A stretch of 64,000 bases of DNA, from the NCBI GenBank assembly GCA_905221605.1, contig CAJNDS010000392.1:62001-126000 (forward strand). Reading direction: 5' to 3'. Made by a program: the position numbers and the translations under genes. Each line of letters starts with the position of its first letter. The stretch's first letter is position 1. Origin of the DNA: Symbiodinium natans. Taxonomy: Eukaryota; Sar; Dinophyceae; Suessiales; Symbiodiniaceae. The notes beneath the pieces are model-generated. The model made no database searches, was not told the DNA's origin, and saw only the letters and a list, made by a program, of their open reading frames with translations. Shown here piece by piece: positions 11,127 through 21,898 of the stretch.

Positions 11127-11222
11127 CCTAACCCTAAACTCGAAACCCTGAACCCACTTGGCACGCTGATGTTCCTGCGCCTTCGTGAGGCTCGGCCGAT
11201 CCTGACTGATCAGGAATTTTGG
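11127..11222 (+). CDS. Possible exon, unassigned
   Basis: Frame open from an AAG acceptor at 11124-11126 and clearly protein-like from 11154: LGTLMFLRLREARPILTDQE. A GTTCAGGG donor follows at 11223, and the same frame stays open to TAA at 11304. No family recognised. The flanking repeats are short and degraded. Confidence 0.35.
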
Positions 11223-14200
11223 GTTCAGGGTTTCCGGAATCTTGCGCTCGCAAGGAGTGTGATGGCACAGCGTCAAGCGCCCACATGCGCCGGGGACTGC
11301 ACCTAAAGCCTAAACCCTAAACCCTAAACCCCAAACCCTAAACCCTGCAAGAAAGAGCTGATAAGCAGTTTTCGGCCTTAGAGATGTTTAGGCTGATGTA
11401 GGGCTAGGAATTTTGGCGCACCTTTGAATCTTTATGGGCCTAATCAAGGAACCCAACAACCCGTAGTAACCGTAGTACCCTCCCCTTTTCCCCGAAACAC
11501 ACACCGATTTTGGGTTTGAGGTTCCCTGAGATAGAGATGTACTGTGGGTGGGGCAGGGGATTTTTGGGTTTCCTACTGAGCTTGAGCCATACGGGGTTAG
11601 GACCTTCTGTGCCACATCCAGCACAAATGAACATCACAGCTTCTCCTCTCCTTCCCCTTCACAAGCTTCGAGCGTCCGGCGGTTTAGGGTTTACGGTTTA
11701 GGGTTCAGGGTTTAGGGTTTAGGGTTTAGGGTTTAGGGTTTAGGGTTTAGGGTTTAAACAGTGTCTGTTTTGAAGCCTCTTCTTTGGGAGAGTTCGCTAC
11801 GTCGACCTTTGCCAAAAACAAACGTGCACGAGTAATCTACGAGCAAGTGCGCTGGTCAAGCTGACCATCACCGAGTCAAGCACATGTGCCCCGTGAGCAG
11901 GCGGGAATAATCGCCTCTTGCAAGGAAGAACTTCCAGCATCCATTGGTAGGGTCGGTGTGCAAGGCAACTCTCGTCCCTTCTCTAGGGTATGTATAGCCT
12001 CGCCTAGAAGCTCTCTACACCTTAAGCCTTAAGCCCTAAGCCCTAAACCCTAAACCCCAAACCCTAAACCCTAAGCCCTAATCCAAACAGCAAGCCTGTC
12101 CCAAGCCCCAGGAACGGAGACGGGAATGTCACAATGACCTTCCGTGGCGGCGATCCGCCGGAAAGGATCACATTCGTCATTGTCATCGAGGCATCCCGCC
12201 TTAACCCCCGAAACTTCTCCCTAAACCCGGAAACACTACCCCCCTCCCCCCCCCCCTGAGAGCGCCTCACCTCTAAGCCCTATCCACTTAACTCCCCCAG
12301 ACCTCCTTCCAAAACCCCCTCAACCCCCTAAACCCCTAACCCTCCCAAGGCCCCTATAGTCTTGAAACCCGCTCAAGGTCCCTGAACTCCCTAAGCCCCT
12401 AAACCCCAAAAGTCCCTAAACCCCTTCAAGTCACTAGAGTCACCCCTAAACCCGCTAAATCCCCTAAACCCCCCAAAAGTCCCTGAGCTTCGCAAGCCTC
12501 CTAGCCGCCCTAATGTCCCGAAAGTCCCTAAACCCCCGAAACCCCTAAACCCACCAAACCCCTAAACCCCTCTAAACTCACTAAACTCTCCCAAACCCCC
12601 CCCCCCCCCCCCCAAAGCCCCTAAAGCCCCTAACGTCCCTAACCCCCCCCAAAGTCCCTAAAGCCCTAAACCCTAAACCCTAAACCCTAAACCCCTAAAG
12701 TCCCTAAAGTCCCTGAAGTCCCTAAAGCCCCTAAAGCCCCTAAAACCCCCCAAAACCCGTAAAACCGCAAAACTCCCTAAACCACCAAACCCCCTGAAGC
12801 CCCTAAACTCCCTAAGAAGGGTTCAGGGTTTAGGGGTTCAGGGTTTAGGGGTTTAGGTGTTTAGGTTTTAGGATTAGGGATCGCAAGTTTGATGGGCTTT
12901 ACAGGGTTTATCGGGTTTATAGGGTGTCAGGCTTATAGGGTTTGCAAGGTTTAGGGTCTAGGGCTTCACGGCTCGCAAGAAGTAGGGTTTTGAGCAAGAT
13001 GTCGCTTGTTCCCCCCCCCAAAAAAATGCCCTAAACCCTGAACCCTCAACCTCCAAAAAACAAGCCCTAAACCCTTAAACCCTAAACCCTTAAACCCTAA
13101 AGCCTAAACCCTAAAGCCCCCAAGCCCTCAACCCTGAACCTTCAACTATCAGCCCCCATCTCTCCGTACTTTTGAGCCAGAGCCCCTTGGAGGCCAACGG
13201 TCAACAGCACTGGCTCAAGGCGCAGGGGGTTTCAGGTTTAGGGTATAGGGTTTAACATAGGGTTTATAGGGTTTAGTGTATGGTTTAGGGTCTAGGGTCT
13301 GGGGTCCAGGGTTTAGGGTTCTGTGTTCTGGGTTTTAAAATTGTCAGGGCAGGGTATTGCGAGGTGAGGGGTTTATTTGTGTAAAGTTGAGGGTTTGGTT
13401 TTAGGGGTGTAGGGTGGGGATTCATACAAATTATTTAAACAGCAAAACAGCAAGAGCAACCATGTGGAGGACCCCGTTGATTGGGCTGTCTGGACATTGT
13501 TATAGGGTTAGAAGTAAGCCCCCACCCCCCCCCCCTGAAACAAGGTCGTCGCCGCTCATAGCTTCTTCTTCTTCTTAGATCCGAGTTAGTCTACCTCTAG
13601 GTCTACTTATACGGCAAATCTATCTTAAAGAGAAGCCCTCATCTTTAAACTTCCGCCTTCGATGTTCACGGATACTTTTAAGTGGGTTTAGGGTTTAGGG
13701 TTTATAAGGTTTAGGGTTTAGGGTTTAGGGTTCAGGGTTCAGGGTTCAGGGTTCAGGGTTCAGGCCCCGTGTCCTACGCAATTAAGCTGAGTCCTTAGAG
13801 CTTATAAATATGGCCTACTTTTCAGAGGGCTTTAGGGCACCGGCAACCCTAACACCTAAACTCGAGACCCTGAAATCTTAGAGTTTGGCTTCCTGAGCCC
13901 TACCTTAAGATTAAGAGCCCAAAACCAGCTGCTTTTTCGGAGGTTACCTAAGAATTGTATTGGAGTTTATATTCAGATCCTCCAAGAAAGTAGGTTTTGA
14001 GTTAAGCCTTAGGGTTCAGGGTTCAGGGTTCATCCGGACTTGTGTGGTCGGTGGCTCCACGGGCGAGGAGGCTAGCGATGCGGGCCTCTATGCCTTTTGC
14101 ACAGTATCAGTCCGAGATAACGCCTCAACGAAATTAAGCACCAAATTTACGAGCCGACATCAAGAAACGAATTGCCAATGAATTCATATCTCACTAGTCA

Positions 14201-14512
14201 GGTCGGAATGACAAGTTTGGCCTCTTTATCGATGTCTTTGTTGCTAATTGCCTGCGAGTGTCGACAAAAGCCGCATGGTAACATAAGGGCTCATGACATG
14301 GCCTGCTTGGCAAACCGGGTGTGCGCTGCGACCAGCTCAGCTTTGCGGTCGTATCGGTGGTTTTGACTTTCACATGTGGAGCAAGGCGCTTTGAAATCTC
14401 GCCTCAATACGGGATATAAAGTACCTGAACGTTAGGGTTCAGGGTTCAGGGTTCAGGGTTTAGGGTTTAGGGTTGAGGGGATCTGAAGGTCAACCCTCAG
14501 CTGGCTCCGCAG
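11223..14512. other. Long non-coding stretch dominated by degraded telomere-like units
   Basis: 11695-11755 TTTAGGG array; 12015-12080, 12300-12830 and 13035-13140 C-rich CCCTAAA derivatives with many CCCCTAAA and AGTCCCTAAA forms; 12830-13340 and 13680-13765 G-rich derivatives including GGTTCAGGG. Unique pieces at 11760-12000, 13380-13680 and 13770-14400 give no recognisable domain. Confidence 0.5.
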
Positions 14513-14613
14513 GCCCCTGGGGGCGACAACTTCGTCGTTGACGTGGCCGCGTTGGCGGCGGAGCGTGGCGGTGCCGGGCCCCATCTACAGAAATGTTTTG
14601 TTCTACAAGAAGG
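14513..14613 (+). CDS. Probable exon, unassigned
   Basis: A GC-rich segment after GCTCCGCAG and before GTTTAGGG. Frame 0 is open across 33 codons and protein-like: APGGDNFVVDVAALAAERGG, then GPHLQKCFVLQE. Two bases are left at the donor. It could belong to the upstream ankyrin gene or to the N-terminal part of the GWD gene; no domain is recognised. Confidence 0.5.
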
Positions 14614-15509
14614 GTTTAGGGTTTTTTGTTTGGGGTTCGGGGTTAGGGTTTGGGGTTTGGGTTTTGGGGTTATCGGGTCTACGAGAACAAGGGACCCCGA
14701 ATATAACCCGCCAAAGAGTAGGATTCCCGACCCCAAGAAGGCACCCCCGTGTATGGGAAACCCCCATGTTTTGCGGCCTTTGGATGTTTAGGGTTTAGGG
14801 TTTAGGGTTTAGGGCTTAGGGTTTTGGGTTTAGGGTTTAGGATGTTCCGGGTGTTTAGAGCCCCAGCTGCGGAGATCTTCGTTCGGCTTCGTGTCTTTTG
14901 GATATTGGAGGGGTTTTAGGGAAACCCTAAACCCGAAACCCTAAACCCTAACCCTAAACCCTAAACCCTCTACGGTTTATATAGGGCTTGCAGTAGCGTT
15001 TAGGATGTTTAGGGTTGAGGGCTTACGGTAGGGTTTAGGATGTTTAAAGTTTAGGGTGTTTGGGTTCTATCCATAACCTCCACCCTAGGGTTTAGGGTTT
15101 ACGTTTTGGGAGTCGTTCAATGTTGTTGAAACAGCAAGAGAACTTCAAGAGCCCATGGACAGGACCCAAATACAAAGGAACATCCGTTTAGGACAATCAC
15201 CCCCCAGATCTCGCTGCTTCCTCCATACCCTGAACATAGACCCTAGTCCCTCTAGACCCTGAGACCCTGAGACCCGAAACCCATCCTTTGGCGATGTCGT
15301 GTCAGGTCGTGAACTGACCCTTTCATGTGTTACAGAGAGGGAGGGCCCTTTTTAAAACCTAGTTTACTCGGGATCCCAGTAAGGTAAAAGGTAAGATGCA
15401 CCAGCAGCGTATGAATATGTGCGAAAACGATGTTCCTCATGCTACTAACAAGGGATTGGGGCGAAATAGTTTTCCCCATACTGAGAAGTAGCCCCCAAGA
15501 CCAGGCAAT

Positions 15510-15620
15510 CCGACCTTCTCTGAGTGTCTCTCTCTCTCTCTCTTTCTCTCTCCCTCTCTCTCTCTCTCCCTCGCTCTGTGTCTCTTTGTCCCTCCCTTCT
15601 TCTCTCCATCTCTCCATGTT
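15510..15620. repeat. CT-rich microsatellite tract
   Basis: Degenerate (CT)n with TCTCTCTCTTTCTC runs. It is the source of artefactual RE-rich and SL-rich frames on the two strands. Confidence 0.85.
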
Positions 15621-15674
15621 TTTCCTAAACCCTAAACCCTAAACCCTCTCTACCATATATATTTAAACCTTAAC

Positions 15675-16127
15675 TGTATTTTCAAAATTTGGCCGCTTTA
15701 TTTTCAGAATTTGGCCGCTTTATTTTCAGAATTTGGCCGCTTTATTTTCAGAATTTGGCCGCTTTATTTTCAGAATGAGCCAAAATCAGGCCAAAGGCTA
15801 ATTGAATTTCAGAATTTGGCCGCTTTATTTTCAGAATTTGGCCGCTTTATTTTCAGAATTCGGCCGCTTTATTTTCAGAAATTGGCCGCTTTATTTTCAG
15901 AATTTGGCCGCTTCAGAATTTGGCCGCTTTATTTTCAGAATTTGGCCGCTTTATTTTCAGAATTTGGCCGCTTTATTTTCAGAATTTGGCCGTTTTATTT
16001 TCAGAATTTGGCCGCTTTATTTTCAGAATTTGGCCGCTTTATTTTCAGAATTTGGCCGTTTTATTTTCAGAATTTGGCCGCTTTATTTTCAGAATTTGGC
16101 CGCTTTATTTTCAGAATTTGGCCGTTT
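15675..16127. repeat. 22-bp minisatellite, about 19-20 copies
   Basis: Tandem unit AATTTGGCCGCTTTATTTTC-AG with few substitutions, one short unit (about 15908-15915), and one interruption at 15775-15807 that contains GAGCCAAAATCAGGCC. Each unit ends TTTATTTTCAG, a 3'-splice-site-like motif. The three repetitive open frames are a by-product of a unit not divisible by three. Confidence 0.95.
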
Positions 16128-16282
16128 TTGGCTTTCTCAATGTAGTGGGATTCTCTGGGTGGGTGGGTGTTATAGCCGAGCCGTAAATAAAGCTTAACCA
16201 TAAAGCTGCTCGACCCGGAGTGCTGAACCCTAAACCCTAAACCCTAAACCCTAAACCCTAAACCCTAAACCCTAAACCCCAG

Positions 16283-16374
16283 AAGCAGCACAAGTGGTCG
16301 CCCTAGGTGGCTACGGCGGTGGCGACTTGCGCGTGGCACCGCGCGAGCTCACTTGGCCCTTGGGCAGGGAAGGG
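16283..16374 (+). CDS. Probable exon, unassigned
   Basis: Preceded by eight CCCTAAA units and CCCCAG, followed by GTCAGGGTTCAGG and TTTAGGG repeats. One frame is clearly protein-like: AAQVVALGGYGGGDLRVAPR, then ELTWPLGREG. Phase is 1 in and 0 out. The family is not recognised; it could be N-terminal GWD sequence or part of the ankyrin protein. Confidence 0.5.
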
Positions 16375-16981
16375 GTCAGGGTTCAGGCTTCAGGGTTCAG
16401 GGTTCAGGGTTTAGGGTTTAGGGTTTAGGGTTCAGGGTTTAGGGTTTAGGGTTTAGGGTTTAGGGTTTAGGGTTTAGGGTTTAGGGTTTAGGGTTTCGGG
16501 TTTGGGGTTATTGAGGGCCTTTATTGCAAGGAAATCCTGCAATTTGGCGGGCTCTATTAGGGGCCCCTTATGTTCGTAAGCTGCCATATGGGAGGGGGGG
16601 GGGGGGTTCCCAAATGAGCGGGGGAATAGATTTGGGGGGTTCTTGCAAGAAGGGATACAGTATTTTCGGCGTATGAACCTTCTACAGTAGCGAGTTTTAG
16701 CGGGCTTCGGGTGCGGGTCATCTAGAGTCTAAGAGGTTCTTGGCCCAAAACCCCCCTGAACCCAAAACCCTCAGTAAACCCCAAGCCCTAAGCCCTAAAC
16801 CTCAAACCCTCTAGACCCCAAACCTCAAGCCCTAAACCCCCTAAACCCCAAACCTCAAACCCTAAACCCCCTAAACCCCAAACCCTAAACCCCCTAAACC
16901 CCCCAAACCCTACACCCCACTCCCCAAACCCTAAACCTCCTAAACCCTAAACCCCAAACCCTCTAAACCCTACACCCTAAA

Positions 16982-17100
16982 CCCTAAACCCCAAAGACCC
17001 CAAACCCGAAAGCCTTGAACCCTCAGCCTTACACACCAAAGACACTTAACCCCAAGCCCCAAAGACCCTAAACCCTAAACACTGAACCCCCCATAGACCC
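16982..17100. repeat. Intron 3' segment, copy 1 of a ~120 bp duplicate
   Basis: Almost identical to 20202-20321 (shared markers CCAAAGACCCCAAACCCGAA, CAGCCTTACACACC and GACACTTAACCCC). It differs by one substitution and one C-tract length change. Both copies sit immediately upstream of a long CCCTAAA array and then a coding exon. Confidence 0.9.
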
Positions 17101-17229
17101 TAAACCCTAAACCCTAAACCCTAAACCCTAAACCCTAAACCCTAAACCCTAAACCCTAAACCCTAAACCCTAAACCCTAAACCCTAAACCCTAAACCCTA
17201 AACCCTAAACCCTAAACCCTAAACCCTAA
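17101..17229. repeat. (CCCTAAA)n array
   Basis: About 18 perfect units directly upstream of a coding segment. Confidence 0.95.
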
Positions 17230-17248
17230 ACACGAACATGGCCTCCAG

Positions 17249-17314
17249 GCCCGCCTTGGAGGCGGCGAAGGCCGCAGTGCAGGCAGCGGCCAAGGGCCCC
17301 GGAGAGGCTGCGGG
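17249..17314 (+). CDS. Probable exon, unassigned
   Basis: GC-rich segment between the CCCTAAA array and GTTTAGGG. The likely frame reads PALEAAKAAVQAAAKGPGEA. An in-frame ATG at 17238 (MASRPALEA...) would allow a first exon instead of an internal one starting after CTCCAG. An Ala/Lys-rich start could be part of a targeting or linker region. Confidence 0.45.
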
Positions 17315-17628
17315 GTTTAGGGTTTAGGGTTTAGGGTTTGGGGTTTGGGGTTTGGGGTTTGGGGTTTGGGGTTTGGGGTTTGGGGTTTGGGGTTTGGGGT
17401 TTGGGGTTTGGGGTTTGGGGTTTGGGATTTGGGGTTTGGGGTTTTGGGGTTTGGGGTTTGGGGTTTGGGGTTTGGGGTTTGGGGTTTGGGGTTTGGGATT
17501 TGGGGTTTGGGGTTTTGGGGTTTGGGGTTTTGGGTTTGGGGTTTGGGGTTTGGGGTTTGGGGTTTTGGGGTTTGGGGTTTGGGGTTTGGGGTTTGGGGTT
17601 TGGGGTTTGGGGTTTGGGGTTTGGGGTT
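17315..17628. repeat. (TTTAGGG)n grading into (TTTGGGG)n array
   Basis: After three TTTAGGG units the array becomes about 40 TTTGGGG units with rare TTTGGGA and TTTTGGGG forms. It yields three spurious MGFGVWGLGF frames. The G-rich strand should be strongly quadruplex-forming. Confidence 0.95.
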
Positions 17629-17760
17629 CGTCCTAAACCCTCTAGAGCCTTAACCCTGGAACCCGTGTTTTTTTTTTTTTGTCGTGGGTGTTTTTTTGCT
17701 GTGGGTGCTTTTTTCGGGGGCCGCCCCGGTGAGTGAGTGACCTGGCGCGTGTCGCGGCAG

Positions 17761-17889
17761 ACTACAACCTCTTAGGCGCAGCTTTCTGCGCGTCCCTCCA
17801 GGAGCTAGGTCTGAGGGGCGCAGAAGAGCACTGCACCGCAGCAGTTGAGAGCTTTCCAGCCACTGCCGCGGGCGCAGACAGCGCCGCGG
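17761..17889 (+). CDS. Probable ankyrin-like exon
   Basis: Starts after TCGCGGCAG and ends before GTACGCCCC. The frame reads YNLLGAAFCASLQELGLRGA then EEHCTAAVESFPATAAGADS. The AAGADSAAG(TP) end resembles AAGADPLAKDLLGTP of the window's first exon, and the DNA around it is also similar, so both may derive from one repeat. Membership (ankyrin gene or GWD N-terminus) is open. Confidence 0.5.
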
Positions 17890-17929
17890 GTACGCCCCAG
17901 CCGTCCCCCCAACCCCCCCGCTTCTTAAA

Positions 17930-18240
17930 GCCATGCCAGCTTGCTTCAAAGCAAATGAATCCTTTCCGAACCCATCATGAGAGCATTCCCCCCGCTTGAA
18001 AGGGGGGGGAGGGGGGGCTGCACTTTTTAGCTGGACAAACTTGCTTCAATCATACGAATCCCTTCCGAAGCCATGATGATGCGAGCATTGTGTTTGCAAA
18101 TGGGGGGGCGGGGGGGGGCTGCGGCCCCCCCCCAACCCCACCGCTTTTTTTAGCCGGCAAGCCTGCTTCAAAGTTTACAAATCCCTTCCAAACCCATGAT
18201 GCGAGCATTGTGTTTTCAAATGCGGCGGTCTGCGCAGCCC
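17930..18240. repeat. Three diverged ~115 bp tandem units
   Basis: Units share CTTGCTTCAAA, AATCCCTTCCGAACCCATGA and GCGAGCATTGTGTTT, each with a G/C homopolymer block. Open frames on both strands here are repeat shadows. Confidence 0.8.
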
Positions 18241-18289
18241 CCAACCCCCCTGAAAAAAGAGGGAATATATGCTTGCTTTCCTACGAAAA

Positions 18290-19120
18290 TTCAGACCTTA
18301 TAGTGGAAGTTGAATTTCCCGTTTTAAAATAGAGATATAAACAGCTTCTTAGTAAAGAATCGAGAAAATAGAGCTTGTGTTAATTATGAGACATGAACAA
18401 AAACACTTGTTGTCTACGAGTCACAGATAGAGATAATGCATGTACTCTTATGACAATATAGAGAATTAGCTTTTCATGTATTCCTCTCTCATGTCTTCCT
18501 CGTGAAGTAAAGAGAAGAAGTCTGAAAATACTGACAAAATAGTAAACTATAGAACAATAGAGGTTTTCGCTATACAATATAAAGAAATTAGAGGTTTCCT
18601 ATGACAACACAGAGGAAATAGAGGCTTTCATACGAAAATATAGCGAAAATACAAAGTGTTTTCATATTAAAATGTAGAGGTCTTGATATTCAAATATAGA
18701 GAATAGAAGTTTTCATGTTCAAATTTTAAGAGAATGGAGGTTTGCCTATTCAGAGAGAGAAAATAATGGGCTTCCTATTAAAATATGACAAGAGGAACAA
18801 AAACACTTTTAATTGCAAGTCACATATTGAGATAACACAGAGAATTAGTTTCTCATGTATTCCTCTCTCATGTCTTCCTCATTAAATATAGAGGAAAACT
18901 ATGACGATATAGACAAAAATAGAGAGAAATAGAGGTTTTCGTTATAAAATATGGAGAAATAGAGGTTTTCGTAATAAAGTTTTGAGAAATTAGAAAATCC
19001 AGAGGTTTTCATACTAAATGCAGAGAAATAGAGGTTTTCATATTCAAATATAGAGAAGAAAGAGATTTTCCCATTAAAAATTAGAGAAAATAGAGGTTTT
19101 CATAGAAAAATATAGACAAA
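18290..19120. repeat. AT-rich island of degenerate ~30-bp repeats
   Basis: Many variants of AGAGAAATAGAGGTTTTC spaced about 25-45 nt, e.g. 18950-19110. AT content is far above the surrounding DNA and TTTAGGG units are absent. No gene is seen. Confidence 0.8.
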
Positions 19121-19318
19121 AAAGCAAAAACGCTCCGCACCCGCGGCAAAAAAAAAACGCGCCCCCACGGCACCCGCAACAAAAAAAGGCGCCCCCGCAC
19201 CCGCAGCAAAAAAAAAACGCGCCCCCGCACCCGCAGCAAAAAAAAACGCGCCCCCGCACCCGCAGCAAAAAAATGAACGCGCCCCGCACCCACAACAAAA
19301 AAACACCCGCAGCAAAAA
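19121..19318. repeat. ~30-bp tandem repeat of CGCCCCCGCACCCGCAGC plus A8-9
   Basis: About six units of a GC-rich core and an oligo-A spacer. It gives the Cys/Gly-rich minus-strand frames, which are artefacts. Confidence 0.9.
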
Positions 19319-19354
19319 TCAACAACACTCTTGCCCCTAAACCCTCAACCTAAG

Positions 19355-19458
19355 AAGGCTCCTGTGGCCGCCGTGCGTCGGCGCCGTGCCGCACCAGCCC
19401 CAGCCGCCGTCACTGGCGGCGGCTTCATCAAGGAGGGCGAGATCCCTGCAGCTGGGAC
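19355..19458 (+). CDS. Probable exon, possibly N-terminal GWD
   Basis: After CCTCAACCTAAG and before GTTTTTATAGGG. The frame reads KAPVAAVRRRRAAPAPAAV then TGGGFIKEGEIPAAG. Basic, Ala/Pro-rich sequence followed by a beta-like stretch suits a linker preceding a starch-binding domain. A GC donor inside the 3' end would match the phase of the next exon. Confidence 0.5.
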
Positions 19459-20201
19459 GTTTTTATAGGGTTTGGGGTCCAGGGTTTAGGGTTTAGGGTT
19501 TAGGGTTTAGGATCTAGGGTGTAGGGTTTAGGGTTTAGGGTGAGTCTTGTGGTCTTAGTTCGGCGTCTGGTTTAGGGTCCAGGGTGTGGAGGGCTCTTGA
19601 GAGGGACGTCGAGAAATAGGGAAGTAGGTACCCCATTCAATCCCTTGCCAGGCTGCTATGTATGGTACCTAATTCCCCCTCTTCTCACCCTAAACCCTAA
19701 GCCCCAAACCCAAAACCCCCCTGATCCGTCTACCCTACACCCTAGTTGTGCCGGCTATGGGTGTTGGCGGCCGTTGTTCAGTCTCAGGTTCAGGGTTTTG
19801 GGGACTTCGGGTTTAGGGTTTAGCAAGTGGCGCGGCGCCTACACAAAATGTACTGTCCAAAGCTCTCTGCTATGTACTGCACCCACCATGAAGTGCAGGG
19901 AACAGAGCATGCTTGCCCAAACCTAAACCCTAAAACCCTAAACCCTAAGCCCGTAGGATGAAAGTTAAGCTCCCGGGCCTACAGTTGAAGATACTGCGGT
20001 TTAGGGTTTCGGGTTTAAAGGCTTAGGGCTTAGGGTTTTGGGTTTAGGGTTTCCCAAAGTTTCCAAGGTTGAGGGATTGAGGGGGCTAATTGCGCTGGCC
20101 AAGGTTTCCGAGCGCCCCCTACGCCCTCAACATCTTGACCTGAAAACCCTAAAACCCCAAAGACCCTAAACCCTAAACCCCAAGGACCCTAAACCCTAAA
20201 A

Positions 20202-20321
20202 CCCTAAACCCCAAAGACCCCAAACCCGAAAGCCTTAAACCCTCAGCCTTACACACCAAAGACACTTAACCCCAAGCCCCAAAGACCCTAAACCCTAAAC
20301 ACTGAACCCCCCCATAGACCC
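20202..20321. repeat. Intron 3' segment, copy 2 of a ~120 bp duplicate
   Basis: Twin of 16982-17100, again followed by a CCCTAAA array (20325-20424) and then an exon. Confidence 0.9.
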
Positions 20322-20444
20322 TAAACCCTAAACCCTAAACCCTAAACCCTAAACCCTAAACCCTAAACCCTAAACCCTAAACCCTAAATCCTAAATCCTA
20401 AACCCTAAACCCTAAACCCTAAACCCTTCCTGGGTTTATATCAG

Positions 20445-20512
20445 GTGGAGCAGGGCATGGGCTCCGTGAAGTGGACCGTCACATCTGGGCCGCCGCACGG
20501 CTTCTTCAAAGG
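20445..20512 (+). CDS. GWD: GWD exon, start of CBM45-like domain
   Basis: CAG acceptor after the CCCTAAA array; donor inside GTTTAGGG. Reads VEQGMGSVKWTVTSGPPHGF. Two bases are left, matching the phase of 21378. A second open frame exists, but only this one continues into the following exons. Confidence 0.65.
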
Positions 20513-21855
20513 GTTTAGGGTTTAGGGTTTAGGACCTTTTGGGGTTTAGGGTTTAGGGTTTAGGGTTTAGGGTTTAGGGCGAGTGCTGCAGCCCGACACC
20601 CACATTGGCAAACAACCCTGAGCTGCGGAGAGTTTTTGTAGGGCCTAGCGTCCTGACTTGCTAGAGTCATGTGCAGTGATGTATAGATTTGTACATCGGT
20701 TAAAGTCTGGTAGAGTTGGCTTGCAAGCAGCCAATTAATTTGGTTGCTGATTCTTTCCAACCCTAAACCCTAAACCCTAAACCCTAAACCTTAAGCCCTA
20801 AACCTTAAGCCCTAAACCCTAAACCCTAAATCCTCAATCCTCATCCTCAAAGTAGACGCAAAGCCCGAAGCCATCCTCCAAGCCCTCCTCCCAGCCTCGA
20901 CAGCCTGAGCCTTAGCCCCCCCAAACCCTAAACCCTAACCCCAAACCCTAAGCCCTAAGCCCTAAACCCTAAACCCTAAACCCTAAGCCCTAAACCCTAA
21001 ACCCTAACCCTAAATCCTAAACCCTGAACCCTGAACCCTGAACCCTGAACCCTAAACCCTAAACCCTAACCCTAAACCCCAAACCCCAAACCCTAAACCC
21101 TAAACCCACATCCTGTGGCAAGCCACGTGGGTCTTTCCCAAAATAGGGCTGCCCCTTCATACCGCAAATAGAATAGAAGCCCCTCAAAAGTGACCCCCGA
21201 CAAAGGGTATTGCGTATGGGGGTCCCCGAAAACAGGGGTCCCTTACTGGGGTCGGGGACCGACTATTTGGGGGTCTATATTAGGGTATCCCTCAACCCTA
21301 AGCCCTAAACCCTGAATCCTAAACCCTAAACTCTAAACCCAAAACCCTGTTTTCGGAACCCCCGTATGTTTCTGCAGGCAGGTGTCGGTCTTCGTCGAAG
21401 TGTCCATGGAGCTCGGTGAGGCTTCGGGTTTTGACATCGGCTTGCCGGGTTTCTTCGCAGGAAATTCTGGGGCACTGGCTGGTTTAGGGTCTAGGGTTTA
21501 GGGTTTGTACAGGGTTTAGGGGTTAGGCCTTAACTAGGGTTTAGTGTTCAGGGCCGAGGGTCTAAACGGATTCTATAGGTACCTCATTCCTGATTCTCCT
21601 AAACCCTAAACCCCATACCCTAAACCCTAAACCCTAACCCTAAACTCTCGGGAGACAAGATGAAGGGCTCCAGGAGGAGCGAGGTGTGCGCGCACTGCTG
21701 CGTTAGCAGGGTGCACATCTCAAAATCTTGGAGTCTAAAGCCGATATATACTTCTGGTATATATAGAACATATGGTATAGCAGAGTATCGTATAGTATAG
21801 TATCGTATCGTATCGTATGTGTATATATATATATATACATTTAGATTTATTTGTT

Positions 21856-21898
<43 letters not shown>

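Noticed and set aside
15770-15800. Relic of the dinoflagellate spliced leader (complement of CCATTTTGGCTCA)
   Set aside because: Only about 11 bases match and the hit lies inside a minisatellite interruption. A second partial match at 33170-33185 is also too short.
15711-16197. Repetitive FSEFGRFIFRIWPLYFQNLA frames
   Set aside because: Product of the 22-bp minisatellite; all three plus frames read as repeats.
17338-17736. Three long MGFGVWGLGF-type open frames
   Set aside because: They are translations of (TTTGGGG)n. Because 7 is not a multiple of 3, all three frames stay open. The same applies at 54014-54454 on the minus strand.
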